Assembly: GCA_041391125.1 (NCBI GenBank)
Contig: JAWKON010000040.1
Coordinates: 19,670 to 83,669, forward strand
DNA length: 64,000 bases
Direction of reading: 5' to 3'
DNA from: JACKBC01 sp041391125
GTDB lineage: Bacteria; Chloroflexota; Anaerolineae; Caldilineales; Caldilineaceae
The notes beneath the pieces were generated by a model. It was not told the origin of the DNA, made no database searches, and saw nothing but the letters and a program-made list of their open reading frames with translations. Shown here one piece after another: positions 28,450-37,837 of the stretch; position 1 is the first letter of the stretch; the number at the start of each line of letters is the position of its first letter. Both the position numbers and the translations under genes were made by a program.

Positions 28450-29271
28450 TCACACCCGCCCAAAGCCGCCCGCCGCGGCATCTTCGCCGGTCAGATAGCG
28501 CGAAGTCAGCAGCAGGAGCAGCACGGCCGGGATAACGAAAATAATGCTGATGGCGGCAGTGAGCGCGGTGTCATTGGCGCCGGCCACGGCAAAGAGCAGC
28601 ACGGGCAACGTTTTGATAAAGCCGCCGCCAATCAGCAGCGTCGTGATATATTGGCTCCACGAAATCAAAAAGGCAAAGAGCCCGGCCACCATCATGCCCG
28701 GAAAAATGGCGGGCAGCGTAACGTACCAAAAGGTGCGCAGCGGACCGGCGCCCAGGCTGCGCGCCTGCTCTTCATATTCGGGATCATAATTGGCAAAAAC
28801 GCCGGCCATGACCAGCACTACATAGGGCATAATGGGCGACAGATGTACCAGCATAACGCCCAGCCGCGTGTCGGCCAGGCCATAGCGGATAAAGAGCACG
28901 TGGATGCCCAGCACCACGGCCAGCGGCGGCACAATGGTCGGCGCCAGCAGCAGAAACTCGACCACGCGCTTGCCCCGAAAACGGTGCAACCCCATAGCGC
29001 GCCCGGCCGGAATGCTCACCAGCACCGAAGCAACGGTCACCACCGCCGCGATCACGATGGAATTCCACAGCGCCTCCAACATGCCCGAGCGGGCCGAAAA
29101 CGCAATCTGCCAAGCGCGCAAGCTCCAGCTCTCCGGCAGCAGCAGCGGAAACGGCCAGCGAAAGGCAAACGACCAGATCAGCAGCGGAATCAACGGCAGC
29201 AGCAGCCAGAGGAGAATGGCGGCCAGGGCCAGCCAGCGTAGGATGTGGGGGAGGCGGGTTTGGTTGGTCAT
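28450..29271 (-). CDS. ABC transporter permease 2 (YnjC/PotC-like)
   Basis: 273 residues, six membrane helices beginning LALAAILLWLLLPLIPLLIW. The cytoplasmic EAA-type coupling motif is at about 170-190 (EEQARSLGAGPLRTFWYVTL). Preceded by permease 1 and followed by the ATPase on the same strand. Together they correspond to the two halves of E. coli YnjC, encoded here as separate genes. Confidence 0.87.
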   Translation of the reverse strand: MTNQTRLPHILRWLALAAILLWLLLPLIPLLIWSFAFRWPFPLLLPESWSLRAWQIAFSARSGMLEALWNSIVIAAVVTVASVLVSIPAGRAMGLHRFRGKRVVEFLLLAPTIVPPLAVVLGIHVLFIRYGLADTRLGVMLVHLSPIMPYVVLVMAGVFANYDPEYEEQARSLGAGPLRTFWYVTLPAIFPGMMVAGLFAFLISWSQYITTLLIGGGFIKTLPVLLFAVAGANDTALTAAISIIFVIPAVLLLLLTSRYLTGEDAAAGGFGRV

Positions 29272-29279
29272 GGTTGAAT

Positions 29280-29342
29280 GGGATTAGGGATTAGGAAGTA
29301 GGGAGTAGGGGTGGACGATTCTCACTTCCCTACTTCCCTGTC
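29280..29342. repeat. GGATTAGG / CCTAATCC inverted repeat
   Basis: GGGATTAGGGATTAGGAAGT and GGGAGTAGGGG on the left pair with CACTTCCCTACTTCCCTGTC and CTAATCC on the right. Fills the gap between the two permease genes. Confidence 0.65.
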
Positions 29343-30201
29343 CTAATCCACTTTCCTCACAATGCGCCGCGACAACTCCATATAGGCCAAAATCAACAGC
29401 GTGCTCAAAACCGTGATCACCACCGCCATAGCCATGGCTTGGGGGCGCTGGTTGAGATCGGGGTCGGTGTAGCTGCGCACGGCCAGCACGGGCAGCGCCT
29501 GGGGAAATGAGCGGCCCAGCATAAAGGGGATTTCGTAGGCGCCTAACGTGAAAGCCAGCACGATGACCGACACCGACAGCACGCCGGGCAGGATCAGCGG
29601 CAGCAGCACGTGGCGAAAGCGCTGCCAGCGATTGGCGCCCAGCGTCTGCGCCAGCGCTTCGTAATCGTCGCCCACCGACTGCAAAATGGCCAGCACCACT
29701 ACGCCAATAAAGGGGATCTCTTTCCACACATATTCGGCGATAATGCCAATGGCGTAGCGGTCAAAGACCAGCTCGGGGAAGGCGGCCGGCTGCTCGATCA
29801 GATTGACGGCATGGGCGGCGCGGGCCAGGAAGCCGCCCTGCGTAAAGAGAAAGAGCATGCCGATGGCGCCCACAATGTGTGGGATGGGCAGGTTGAGCTG
29901 AAAGAGAAAGGTCATCACCTGCTTGCCGCCGAAGCTGCGGCGCAGCAGCAACCCGCTGGCAATGGCCAGCGTCATGGAGATGGCCGTGGATGCAATGGCA
30001 ATATAGAGCGTCAAGCCCAGCGAACGCAGAAATCCGCGGTCGGTCAATATGCCCACATAGGCGTCCAGATTGGGCTCGGTCAGCCCGATGATGGGCATGT
30101 AATTAAAGCTGCGCATGAGCCCGACGACGAGGCCACCCAAAGAAGAGCATGATTATGAGTAACGCCGGGCTGAGCATGACGTATGGGCGGAGACGTTCCA
30201 T
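29343..30201 (-). CDS. ABC transporter permease 1 (YnjC/PotB-like), one frameshift
   Basis: From ATG 30201 the N-terminus MERLRPYVMLSPALLIIMLF gives the first helix. Near 30135 the frame changes and continues GGLVVGLMRSFNYMPIIG and the remaining helices. The EAA motif is YEALAQTLGANRWQRFRHVL. The junction is seamless with respect to the family, so a one-base error is likely. Forms the membrane channel together with the permease at 28450-29271. Confidence 0.85.
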
Positions 30202-30237
30202 ATGGGAATCTTTCGCGTAAAAGGGATGGGGTGCGGG

Positions 30238-30478
30238 GGTGACAAGGTGACTGGGTTGACCCGTTTGGTCTCGATACGTGCGGAAACTGCCCCGCACTAC
30301 TCGACCGGCACTCGCCTAAATAGTTCGTGAGTCCTTGGCTGATACATGTGCCCCCTTACCTTGTCACCCGGTCACCTTGTCACCCGGTCACCTTGTCACC
30401 CGGTCACCTTGTCACCCGGTCACTTTGTCACCCGGTCACCTTGTCACCTTGTCACCCGGTCACCTTGTCACCTTTTCA
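30238..30478. repeat. Tandem GTCACCTTGTCACCCG array with adjacent inverted repeat
   Basis: From about 30357 there are eight or more copies of the roughly 16-base unit CCTTGTCACCCGGTCA in direct tandem, running to the stop of the binding-protein gene. Upstream (30238-30320) is GGTGACAAGGTGACTGGG in opposite orientation, followed by a TTGACCCGTTTGGTCTCGAT element. The whole can fold into a long hairpin. Copies are contiguous without unique spacers, so it is not CRISPR. Confidence 0.88.
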
Positions 30479-31744
30479 TTATTTCTCCAACACATTCGCA
30501 CGCCACGCCTGCTCCAACACCGGCTGCATGTCGCCGAGCTGCGGCAGCGCGGGTTTGAATTGATCGAGCGGAAAGGCGGCGGGACCCAGATCCAGGGCGG
30601 CAAATTCATCTTGAATTTCCTGGGGCAACCGCGCAACGACCACAGCGGGCGTACCACCCACGTCGCGCATGAGGGCGAGCTGATTTTCGGGTGACTGGAT
30701 CAAGTTGGCGATGACCATGGCGGCGGCTTTGTGCGGCGAATTAAAAGGGATGGCCACATAGTGCGCATTGGCCACGGTGCCGGTGTCGAACATCATGGTG
30801 CGCATGGTTTCGGGATAGACGCCGTCGGCAATCAGATTCGTAGTGTCACCGTAGCCAAAGGTCATGGCAAAGGCGATTTCGCCATTTTTCACCAGCTCGC
30901 GCAGTTCGGTCAAGTCGTTGGGATAGGTTTCGCCGTTGCGCCACAGACAGGGCTTGATGTCGTTGAGCGCCTCCCACAGGGCGGGAGACAGCTCATCAAA
31001 TTTAGCCTGCACATCCGCGGCGCGCCGAGCCACAGATCGGTCTGGCCGGTGTAGTGATAGAGCAGCGTGGTGATAAAGCCGGTGCCGGTAAAATCGGGCG
31101 GCGCTGGATAGGTGAATTTGCCCGGATTGTTACACACGTAGCGGAAAAAGTCGTCAATATTGGTGGGCGGATCGACCACGGCGCTATCATACTCGATGAC
31201 CATTTGCGACGTACCCCACAGCGATTCCTGCCCATTGATGGCGCGGCCGGCATCATAATTATAGTAGCCGCTGCTGGTGTCAATATATTCTACGTTGGGC
31301 AGCGCATCCGTATAGGGGCCAAACATCAAATCGGCCTGCTGCAGCGTAATAAAATTCTCGGCGTTGATCCAGATTATGTCCACCGAGCCGTCGCTGTTGC
31401 GACCGGCCTCGGCCTCGCCCAGCACCTTGTTGACCACTTCGACGGTGTCGTTGACGTGGACCGGGTTGATGGTCACGTTGTACAGTTCCTGGGCCTGCTC
31501 ATTGAGCGTGACGCCCACAAATTCGTTCCACTGATCGCTGCCCCCCCAGTGGTACCAGTTAACGGTCTGGCCATTGGCTTCGGCCAGCACCTCGTCCCAA
31601 GTCATGTTGGGCCAGTCGGCGTCGACATGCTTGCCCACGGGTTGCACAGCTTCATTGGCGGGCGGTGCGCTCACCGGCTGACAGGCCGCAAGCAGCAGCA
31701 TGACGACGACAAGCATGGTAAGTTGGCGGTGAGATCCTCTGCAT
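30479..31744 (-). CDS. ABC transporter substrate-binding lipoprotein (YnjB-like), frameshifted
   Basis: A start at ATG 31744 (GGAGAAACC box) followed by a one-base shift, or a start near 31715, gives the signal TMLVVVMLLLAACQPV with lipobox Cys. The mature part resembles YnjB of the YnjBCD uncharacterised transporter: GQTVNWYHWGGSDQWNEFVG, VNDTVEVVNKVLGEAEAGR, GSVDIIWINAENFITLQQAD. Near 31030 the frame shifts and continues ADVQAKFDELSPALWEALND, GEIAFAMTFGYGDTTNLIAD, to NVLEK at 30479. Substrate is not known for this family (thiamine or an organic cation have been suggested). Confidence 0.82.
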
Positions 31745-32362
31745 GGTTTCTCCTTTAGGGTGTTGCAATGGCATATCTGAAAGTGACGCCTAACTTTATC
31801 TGCCAATTCCGGCAGCATCTGTGAGTCTGCCTACGAAATAAGACTCAATGGGATCTCTTGTGGCCCCCTTCCTGGCAGAGGCAGCTCGCGCGTTCGCCGC
31901 AGCCAAAGCTCTCTGCCTCTGCCCTGAAAATAGGCCGCACGCACACGGAGAAGTCCAGCATTTTCATCCCCTGTGGCGCGCTGGTGCGCATGGGCAGCTT
32001 CCAGGAAGGGGACGCGGCCACCATGTCAATCCCCTGAGATCCGAAAGAGCCCAAAATAAAAGGGGCGATGCGCGGCGAATTTAACCAAGTTGCATTTCTG
32101 ACAGAATATTGTATACTTGAAATACCATAATTGCGCAATCTCCCCAATCGGCGCAAAATGTGGCGCTGTTTGTATATCCGGCTTCGTATGATAACGGTTA
32201 TCCAAGCCGCTATCGATCTCCTTCGTTCCCATGTTCAACATTATGCTTTTGCTTTGAATGAAAGTCGGCGCGATTCAACGCGTTGAATGTTGCTGTGCGT
32301 CGACCTTCCATTTCACTTGCAGTCTATCAACGCCACACGCAAATTTTACAAGGAGGAAGATC
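31745..32362. other. Divergent promoter region between two ABC transporter operons
   Basis: About 620 bases. It separates the YnjB-like gene (minus) from a sugar-binding protein gene (plus), so it must hold both promoters. A short TGGGATCTCTTGTGG stretch at about 31850 resembles the end of the GGATCTCATGTGG repeat. Weak open frames at 31848-32156 on both strands have no recognisable family features. A TTGTATACTTGAAATACCAT stretch around 32108 could be a promoter, unproven. Confidence 0.45.
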
Positions 32363-33772
32363 ATGTTTCAGCCCACTCTCAATTCTATGAGCCGTCGGCA
32401 GTTTTTACGCCTAGCCGGCGGCACGGCCACGCTGGCCGCGCTGGCCGCCTGTACGCCGCCCACAGGCGCGCCGGCCGGTGCTGGCGCCGGCGAGGCCGAG
32501 GCGGAAGGCATTACGCTGGTCGCCTGGTTTACCGACCGCCGCACCATCAACGAGATGACCGAGCAGACCGCGATCCCCGAATTTGAATCGCGCAACGAGG
32601 GCATCAAGATTGACATGCAGTTTGTGCCGGAGAGCGAGTTGCAGCAAAAGCTGCTCACCTCCAAAGCCGCCGGCAACGCGCCGGACAACTCGTCCATTGA
32701 CGAAACGTTTCTGGATACGTTGACCAAACAAGAGGTGCTGCGCCCGATCCCCAGCGAAGTGATTGACGTGCGTGAAGAGATGGGCCAACTGACCGCCGAC
32801 CTCTATCACATTTCGCCCACCGGTGATACGCCCCAATATTATGGCTTGCCCAATGGCGTCTTTAGCGCGGCAATTTATTACAACGCGGGGCTGCTGGAGG
32901 AACTGGGCTACACGCCAGATGATATACCCGATAATTGGGATGATTTCCTGATTTGGGCCAAAGAGATCACCGAATGGGACGGCGACACGCTGACGCGCAG
33001 CGGCTTTGCCTTTTACGGCAATGAAGGCTCGCTCTATAGTTGCCTGCGTCATCAGTTGGGCGGCGCGCTGGATGGCAATGTTTTTGCAACCAAAGATACT
33101 GTGCGCTATAGCGACGAAATTGGCATCCAGTCCTGGCAATTTATTATGGATCTGTACAACGAACACAAGCTGGACAGCATCAACGAAGGCTTAAACTCGC
33201 GCGAACGTTTTGGCAACGGCAACGCGGTGACGCTCTACAACTGGACCTGGTTCAACGGCTTTATGGACACCCAATATGACGGCATCGACTGGGGTCTGCG
33301 GCTGGAGCCCACCATGAGTGGCGGTCCCATTTACGGCAACCGCGGTCCCGATGTGGGTTTCACCGTCACCACCCAGAACGATGCGAATCTGGAAGCGGCG
33401 TTCAAATTTTACCGCTATCTGGTGAGCCCAGACTATCTGGCCCGCTACAGCAAGTTCCGCGGCGTGCAGCCCAGCCTGAAAGCCATGTGGGACCAACCAG
33501 ATTTCTCGGCGGAATCGGGGCCGCAGTGGGCGCCCATCGCCATAAAGAATCGCCCGGAAAACAGCGTAGATTGGGGCTTTGTGCCGCGCGAACTCTACGA
33601 CGCCATCGGCCAAATCGATCCGTCGATTCGCGACGAGGGCGAAGATATTGCCACCGTCCTGCAGCGCGCCGACAAGAATGGCAACGAGTTCCTGGCCGGC
33701 AACCCGCAGTGGAGCATTCTGAGCGCGGCCGATTATGAAGCCAATCCGCAGTGGCTGACCGCGGCGGGGTAA
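32363..33772 (+). CDS. Extracellular solute-binding lipoprotein of a sugar ABC transporter (family 1)
   Basis: 469 residues from ATG 32363, which has an AGGAGGAAG box. An in-frame start 105 bases upstream lacks one. Tat signal MSRRQFLRLAGG and lipobox AALAAC. Ligand-cleft features: LVAWFTDRRTINEM, YYGLPNGVFSAAIYYNAGLL, WDDFLIWAKEITEWDGDTLT, and a C-terminal RYLVSPDYLARYSKFRGVQP. Pairs with permeases at 34125 and 36751; no ATPase in the operon, so a shared MsiK-like ATPase elsewhere is likely. Confidence 0.93.
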   Translation: MFQPTLNSMSRRQFLRLAGGTATLAALAACTPPTGAPAGAGAGEAEAEGITLVAWFTDRRTINEMTEQTAIPEFESRNEGIKIDMQFVPESELQQKLLTSKAAGNAPDNSSIDETFLDTLTKQEVLRPIPSEVIDVREEMGQLTADLYHISPTGDTPQYYGLPNGVFSAAIYYNAGLLEELGYTPDDIPDNWDDFLIWAKEITEWDGDTLTRSGFAFYGNEGSLYSCLRHQLGGALDGNVFATKDTVRYSDEIGIQSWQFIMDLYNEHKLDSINEGLNSRERFGNGNAVTLYNWTWFNGFMDTQYDGIDWGLRLEPTMSGGPIYGNRGPDVGFTVTTQNDANLEAAFKFYRYLVSPDYLARYSKFRGVQPSLKAMWDQPDFSAESGPQWAPIAIKNRPENSVDWGFVPRELYDAIGQIDPSIRDEGEDIATVLQRADKNGNEFLAGNPQWSILSAADYEANPQWLTAAG

Positions 33773-34124
33773 GGGCCGCTCCTCCCCCTGGCCCCCCTCT
33801 CCCCAAGGGGAGAGGAGGGAGAAAGACGTGCGAGACACGTCAAGGGGGAGGAGAGGCTTGTGTCTTTGAGAATGTTCTATGACGTTACCATAGGTGTAAA
33901 CTTAAGAGACAGGATCAGTGCCGGTTGAGTAGGCCACGGCAGTTCCCAGCCTACTCAACCGCCGTTCGCTTCCCCTTAAGTTTACACTTATGATGGCGTT
34001 ACATAGGGGCATGAGTTGGAGCGCAAACATGTCCGCTTTACAAGGCCGCGCTATTCGCCCCAACTCGCGCCCGCATTTGCGAACGCCCGGCATACAATTG
34101 TGACGTACCCCAGGAGAGATTGGC
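33773..34124. repeat. Nested repeats between binding protein and permease
   Basis: 33777-33855 is a CCTCTCCCCAAGGGGAGAGG hairpin family member. 33892-33994 is an inverted repeat with GTGTAAACTTAAG and CTTAAGTTTACAC arms that encloses another palindrome (GCCGGTTGAGTAGGCCACGG and CCTACTCAACCG). A third inverted structure, with CGGGC/GCCCG-type ends, follows at about 33998-34095. This 350-base spacer has no gene. Confidence 0.75.
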
Positions 34125-35036
34125 GTGTATACCGAAACTTGGCTGCCTAAGCACACCATGGGCCGGATTGTGCTCTTTGGCGCGCTGGCCTTTATGCTGA
34201 TCATGCTCTGGATTCCCATTGGCGAGATGTTTCTGTGGAGCTTCTTTGTCAAGGAGCCGGGCATTCAGGAATTTGCCGGTCTGCAAAACTACCGCGAAAT
34301 CCTTTTTGATGATGAGATTTTCCGCAAATCGCTCCAGGTCACTTTTAGCTTTGCGCTGATGGTGGTGCCGGGGGTGACGCTGGTAGGGCTGCTGCTGGCC
34401 GTGGCCGTAAATCGGATTGCCAATGTAACGCTGCGCGGCTTTTTCACCGTGGCCTTCTTCACGTCGTATGTGGTGCCGCTGGTGGCGGTGGCGCTGGTCT
34501 GGCGCTATATTTATCTGCCTGGCAAGCAGGGGCTGCTCAACGTGATCCTGGGCGGAATTGGCATCTCGCCCATCCGCTGGCTAACGACTAGCGATTGGGC
34601 GCTGCGTTCGCTGGCCATTATGCGCATTTGGAAAGACGCCGGCTATGCCATGGTGCTTTTCTTGGCCGGGCTGCAATCCATCCCTAAAGTCTATTATGAA
34701 GCCGCCGAGGTGGATGGCGCCAACGGCTGGCGGCGCTTTTGGAACATTACGCTGCCGCTGCTGATGCCCACCGTAGCGTTTGTAGTGGTGGTCAACACGC
34801 TGGGCGCTTTCCTGGCCTTTACGGAAGTGTACGTCATGACCGGTGAATCGGGCGGTGGCGGCGTGCGCGGCGGCCCCAATTACGCCACCAATCTCATGGC
34901 CTTTCACATTTTCAACACGGCCATTGCCTACAGCCACGAAGGCTACGGCAGCGCCATGGCCGCCATCTACTTCGTGATCATGGTCTCGGTGGGTTACTTC
35001 CAATACCGCTTTATCCGGGCTACGTTTGAGTATTGA
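34125..35036 (+). CDS. Carbohydrate ABC transporter permease (MalF/UgpA type)
   Basis: 303 residues from GTG 34125 with a CAGGAGAG box. Six helices start with IVLFGALAFMLIMLWIPIGE. EAA motif YEAAEVDGANGWRRFWNITL at about 190-209. Downstream helices end in a YFVIMVSVGYFQYRFIRATF helix. Transports the sugar bound by the protein at 32363-33772; the partner permease is at 36751. Confidence 0.92.
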   Translation: MYTETWLPKHTMGRIVLFGALAFMLIMLWIPIGEMFLWSFFVKEPGIQEFAGLQNYREILFDDEIFRKSLQVTFSFALMVVPGVTLVGLLLAVAVNRIANVTLRGFFTVAFFTSYVVPLVAVALVWRYIYLPGKQGLLNVILGGIGISPIRWLTTSDWALRSLAIMRIWKDAGYAMVLFLAGLQSIPKVYYEAAEVDGANGWRRFWNITLPLLMPTVAFVVVVNTLGAFLAFTEVYVMTGESGGGGVRGGPNYATNLMAFHIFNTAIAYSHEGYGSAMAAIYFVIMVSVGYFQYRFIRATFEY

Positions 35037-35097
35037 GTGAAGTGAAATCAAGAAAGAATTTGGCAAAAGAATTGATGGCGTCAAGCGCCCACTTCGT

Positions 35098-35177
35098 GAT
35101 CAACAGATTACACAGATTACACAGATTACACAGATTACGAAGAGAAAAATCTTTTTAATCTGTGTAATCTGTTGATC
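35098..35177. repeat. GATCAACAGATT palindromic repeat with internal expansion
   Basis: Left arm GATCAACAGATTACACAGAT with ATTACACAG repeated three times in tandem, right arm AATCTGTGTAATCTGTTGATC ending 35177. The clearest short-loop member of the family besides 6429-6500. Lies between a permease and the cupin gene. Confidence 0.9.
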
Positions 35178-35227
35178 ATATAGTAGGCGCTCTGCGCTAT
35201 CTACGGTCTCAAAGAATAGAGGAATCC

Positions 35228-35698
35228 ATGTCGAAGCAATCTACCCCCAACTGGCGCGAGCATGGCGTGCGCGTGGTGAGCGGTGAGCATCTCGATTTGA
35301 ACACGCCACAGACGCCCGGCATGACGCGGGCCGCCGCCATCAACAACGCCACCGCCGGCGCCCAAAAATTGTGGGCCGGCACGGTGGAGATTCACCCCAA
35401 CGCCAAGACGGGCGCCCACCATCACGGCGAGCTGGAAAGCGTGATCTATGTGGTGCGCGGGCGGGCGCGCATGCGCTGGGGCGAGCAGCTCGAATATGTG
35501 GCCGAAGCCGGTCCGGGCGACTTTATTTATATTCCGCCCTTTGTGCCGCACCAGGAGATCAACGCCCTGCCCGATGAATCGCTCTTCTGCATGTTGGTGC
35601 GCAGCGATCAGGCAGCCGTGGTGGTCAATTTGGAGCTGGACGCGGTGGCGGAAATGAGCGATGTGGAGTGGATCGACCCGATTCACGCGGGGAAATGA
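35228..35698 (+). CDS. Cupin-domain protein
   Basis: 156 residues, a single cupin barrel. Metal-binding motif 1 GAHHHGELESVIYVVRG matches G(X)5HXH(X)3-4E(X)6G, and motif 2 GDFIYIPPFVPHQEINALP holds the last His. It may act as a small isomerase or dioxygenase on the transported compound. Located in the ABC/PhyH gene set on the same strand. Start at 35228 follows a GAGGAATCC box. Confidence 0.87.
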   Translation: MSKQSTPNWREHGVRVVSGEHLDLNTPQTPGMTRAAAINNATAGAQKLWAGTVEIHPNAKTGAHHHGELESVIYVVRGRARMRWGEQLEYVAEAGPGDFIYIPPFVPHQEINALPDESLFCMLVRSDQAAVVVNLELDAVAEMSDVEWIDPIHAGK

Positions 35699-35800
35699 CA
35701 AGGTGACCGGATGACAAGGTGACACGCTCAGCCACTGGTCACCCGGTCACCTTGTCACCTTGTCATCTTGTCATCCGGTCACTCTGTCACAAACAAGGAA
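35696..35800. repeat. GACAAGGTGACCGG / CACCTTGTCAC inverted array
   Basis: Two units of GACAAGGTGACCGGATGACA on the left, then GGTCACCCGGTCACCTTGTC and further TTGTCATC units on the right, filling the spacer between cupin and PhyH genes. Same unit as at 30357-30478. Confidence 0.75.
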
Positions 35801-35806
35801 CCAACC

Positions 35807-36736
35807 ATGCAACAAGCAACTCTCGCCAACAGCAGCGCCGTGGCCGATGCAATTGCCATTACGCCGACGCAGCGCCAGCAGTTTGAAGAAGATGGCTTTT
35901 TTCTGATTGAGGACGCGCTCAATGCCGATGAGGTGGCGGCGGTGGTGGGCGTCATCGACCGGCTGTATGAAAAGTACCGCCTGGAGCGCAATTTGGGGCG
36001 GCACGAGGCGTTTCAAATTCGCAACATTGTGGCGGTGGACCCGCTGCTGCGCGACCTGATCGACCACCCGCGCATTTTGCCGCTGATTGTGGATGTGATG
36101 GGTTACAACATTCAAATTCGTACGTCGCATTTGGATGTGCGCCCACCCATGCGGTCTGAAGATGCACAGGCCGGCTTGGGCGAACGGGGCAGCTTTTTCC
36201 CCTGGCATTCGGATGCGCCCAACTTTGGCTGGCCCACGGTGGACGGCGTGATTCCCTATATGGAGATGAAGGTGGGCTACTATCTCACCGACCTGACCCA
36301 GCACAACAGCGGCGCCATCTGCGTGGTGCGCGGCAGCCATCGGCGGGCGCAAAAAGATGCGGCGGGCGCCTACATCATCGACCCCGCTGACATTGTGGAG
36401 GTTAACGTGCGGCCGGGCGCGGCCATGGTCTGGCGCACGGCGCTGCTGCACTGCGTCACGCCCAACCTGTCTGACCATGCCCGCAAGTGTCTCTATTATG
36501 GCTACAACCATCGCTGGATCCGCCCGTCCGATTTTGACCACCAGGCGCCGGACGTGATGGCCGGCTGCACGCCGATCCAGCGCCAGCTTTTGGGCGAATT
36601 GGGCAGCGGTTCGCAAAATTACAATGGCGACGACCCGCTGGTGCATCCGGTTTCGCGCTATTGGCGGCCCGCGGAAGAGGATATTCCGCTCAAAGCATGG
36701 GCCGAGCAGCGGCCCACCAATGGCAAAGCGCATTGA
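35807..36736 (+). CDS. Phytanoyl-CoA dioxygenase (PhyH) family protein 1
   Basis: 309 residues, Fe(II)/2-oxoglutarate-dependent oxygenase fold. N-terminal QRQQFEEDGFFLIEDALNAD is typical. The iron-binding facial triad is visible as His and Asp in FFPWHSDAPNFGWP and the distal His in LLHCVTPNLSDHARKCLY, followed by an Arg/Lys region for 2-oxoglutarate. KVGYYLTDLTQHNSGAICVV and RGSHRRA complete the family core. It lies inside a sugar ABC operon, so it may hydroxylate a sugar- or lipid-derived substrate; the true substrate is unknown. Start at 35807 after a CAAGGA box. Confidence 0.87.
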   Translation: MQQATLANSSAVADAIAITPTQRQQFEEDGFFLIEDALNADEVAAVVGVIDRLYEKYRLERNLGRHEAFQIRNIVAVDPLLRDLIDHPRILPLIVDVMGYNIQIRTSHLDVRPPMRSEDAQAGLGERGSFFPWHSDAPNFGWPTVDGVIPYMEMKVGYYLTDLTQHNSGAICVVRGSHRRAQKDAAGAYIIDPADIVEVNVRPGAAMVWRTALLHCVTPNLSDHARKCLYYGYNHRWIRPSDFDHQAPDVMAGCTPIQRQLLGELGSGSQNYNGDDPLVHPVSRYWRPAEEDIPLKAWAEQRPTNGKAH

Positions 36737-36750
36737 GGAAAAGATAAATC

Positions 36751-37656
36751 ATGGCCACAACTGCACAGAGCCAAAGCAGCGCCCCCGCCTACACGACGCA
36801 TGGCACAAGCCGCGCCCGCATTGAGCGGAATGTGCTCCAATGGCTGGTCTACGCGCTGCTGCTTTTTGGCGCGATCATCTTCTTTGTGCCGTTTTACTGG
36901 GTGGTTACAGCTTCGTTTAAAACGGCGGCGGAATTGCGCGCCATTCCGCCCACCTGGTGGCCGGAGACCTTTACGCTGGCCAATTATCCCGAAGTGTGGC
37001 GAGCTGAATTTGCGCGCTATTTTCTCAATTCGTTTGTCTACTCGGGCGGCTCCACGGTGCTGATTCTCTTTACCAGCAGCGTCATTGGCTTTGTGCTGGT
37101 CAAAGACCCGTCGCGGCTGGGCAACATGGCGTTTTGGTTTATTCTGGCTTCGTCGATGGTGCCGTTTGTCACCTATTTGCTGCCGCTTTTTAACATGCTG
37201 TTGCGCCTGGAACGCTGGACCTTTATCCCGTTCATCAACACCTACCAGGGCATGATCCTGCCGTGGACGGTTTTCCCCTTTGGCGTCTTTCTCATGCGCC
37301 AGGCTATGATGGCCGTGCCCAGCGATCTGCTTGATGCCGCGCGCATTGATGGCGCCAGCGAGTTCAACATCTACCGCAAGGTGGTGCTGCCGCTGGTCAG
37401 CTCTAACATGGCGGCGCTGGCCATTATTGTGTTTATCTTTAAATATGACGATCTGCTGTGGCCGCTGGTGGTAGCGCAGCGCACCGAAATGTATCCGGTG
37501 ACCGTGGGGCTGGTCGAATATGTGGGGCAGTTTTTTATTGAGTACAATCTTTACACGACGGCCGCTGTACTGGTGATTATCCCCGTCTTTGTAATCTACT
37601 TGATCTTACAGCGCTTTATTATTGAGGGCATTGCCCTGCAGGGGATGAAGGGCTAG
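36751..37656 (+). CDS. Carbohydrate ABC transporter permease (MalG/UgpE type)
   Basis: 301 residues with six helices, first LVYALLLFGAIIFFVPFYWV. EAA motif LLDAARIDGASEFNIYRKVV, typical of MalG-type subunits. It follows the first PhyH gene by 14 bases on the same strand, an unusual interleaving of permease and oxygenase genes. Partner of the permease at 34125. Confidence 0.92.
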   Translation: MATTAQSQSSAPAYTTHGTSRARIERNVLQWLVYALLLFGAIIFFVPFYWVVTASFKTAAELRAIPPTWWPETFTLANYPEVWRAEFARYFLNSFVYSGGSTVLILFTSSVIGFVLVKDPSRLGNMAFWFILASSMVPFVTYLLPLFNMLLRLERWTFIPFINTYQGMILPWTVFPFGVFLMRQAMMAVPSDLLDAARIDGASEFNIYRKVVLPLVSSNMAALAIIVFIFKYDDLLWPLVVAQRTEMYPVTVGLVEYVGQFFIEYNLYTTAAVLVIIPVFVIYLILQRFIIEGIALQGMKG

Positions 37657-37837
37657 ATGCCAGACCGCTGGCTCCGCAATCTTCGCCCCCATATTGCAGG
37701 GGGTTCCGAAAGCTCCCCCGGGAGCGCAGCGGTCCAGCATTTATAGAGGATAGAACATACAGATAATAGCTGCGTTAATTTAAGCTTAACAGATTCTGAA
37801 ATTTCCCCATATTGTATACATAGGATGCTTCCAAACC

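Noticed and set aside
30357..30478. Regular short repeats resembling a CRISPR array
   Set aside because: Units are about 16 bases and contiguous, with no unique spacers and no cas genes nearby.
31848..32156. Overlapping open frames on both strands in the divergent spacer
   Set aside because: No family features, no convincing ribosome binding site, and a partial repeat sequence at one end.
35771..36733. 320-residue minus-strand open frame
   Set aside because: Fully antisense to the PhyH gene, whose catalytic motifs are clear.
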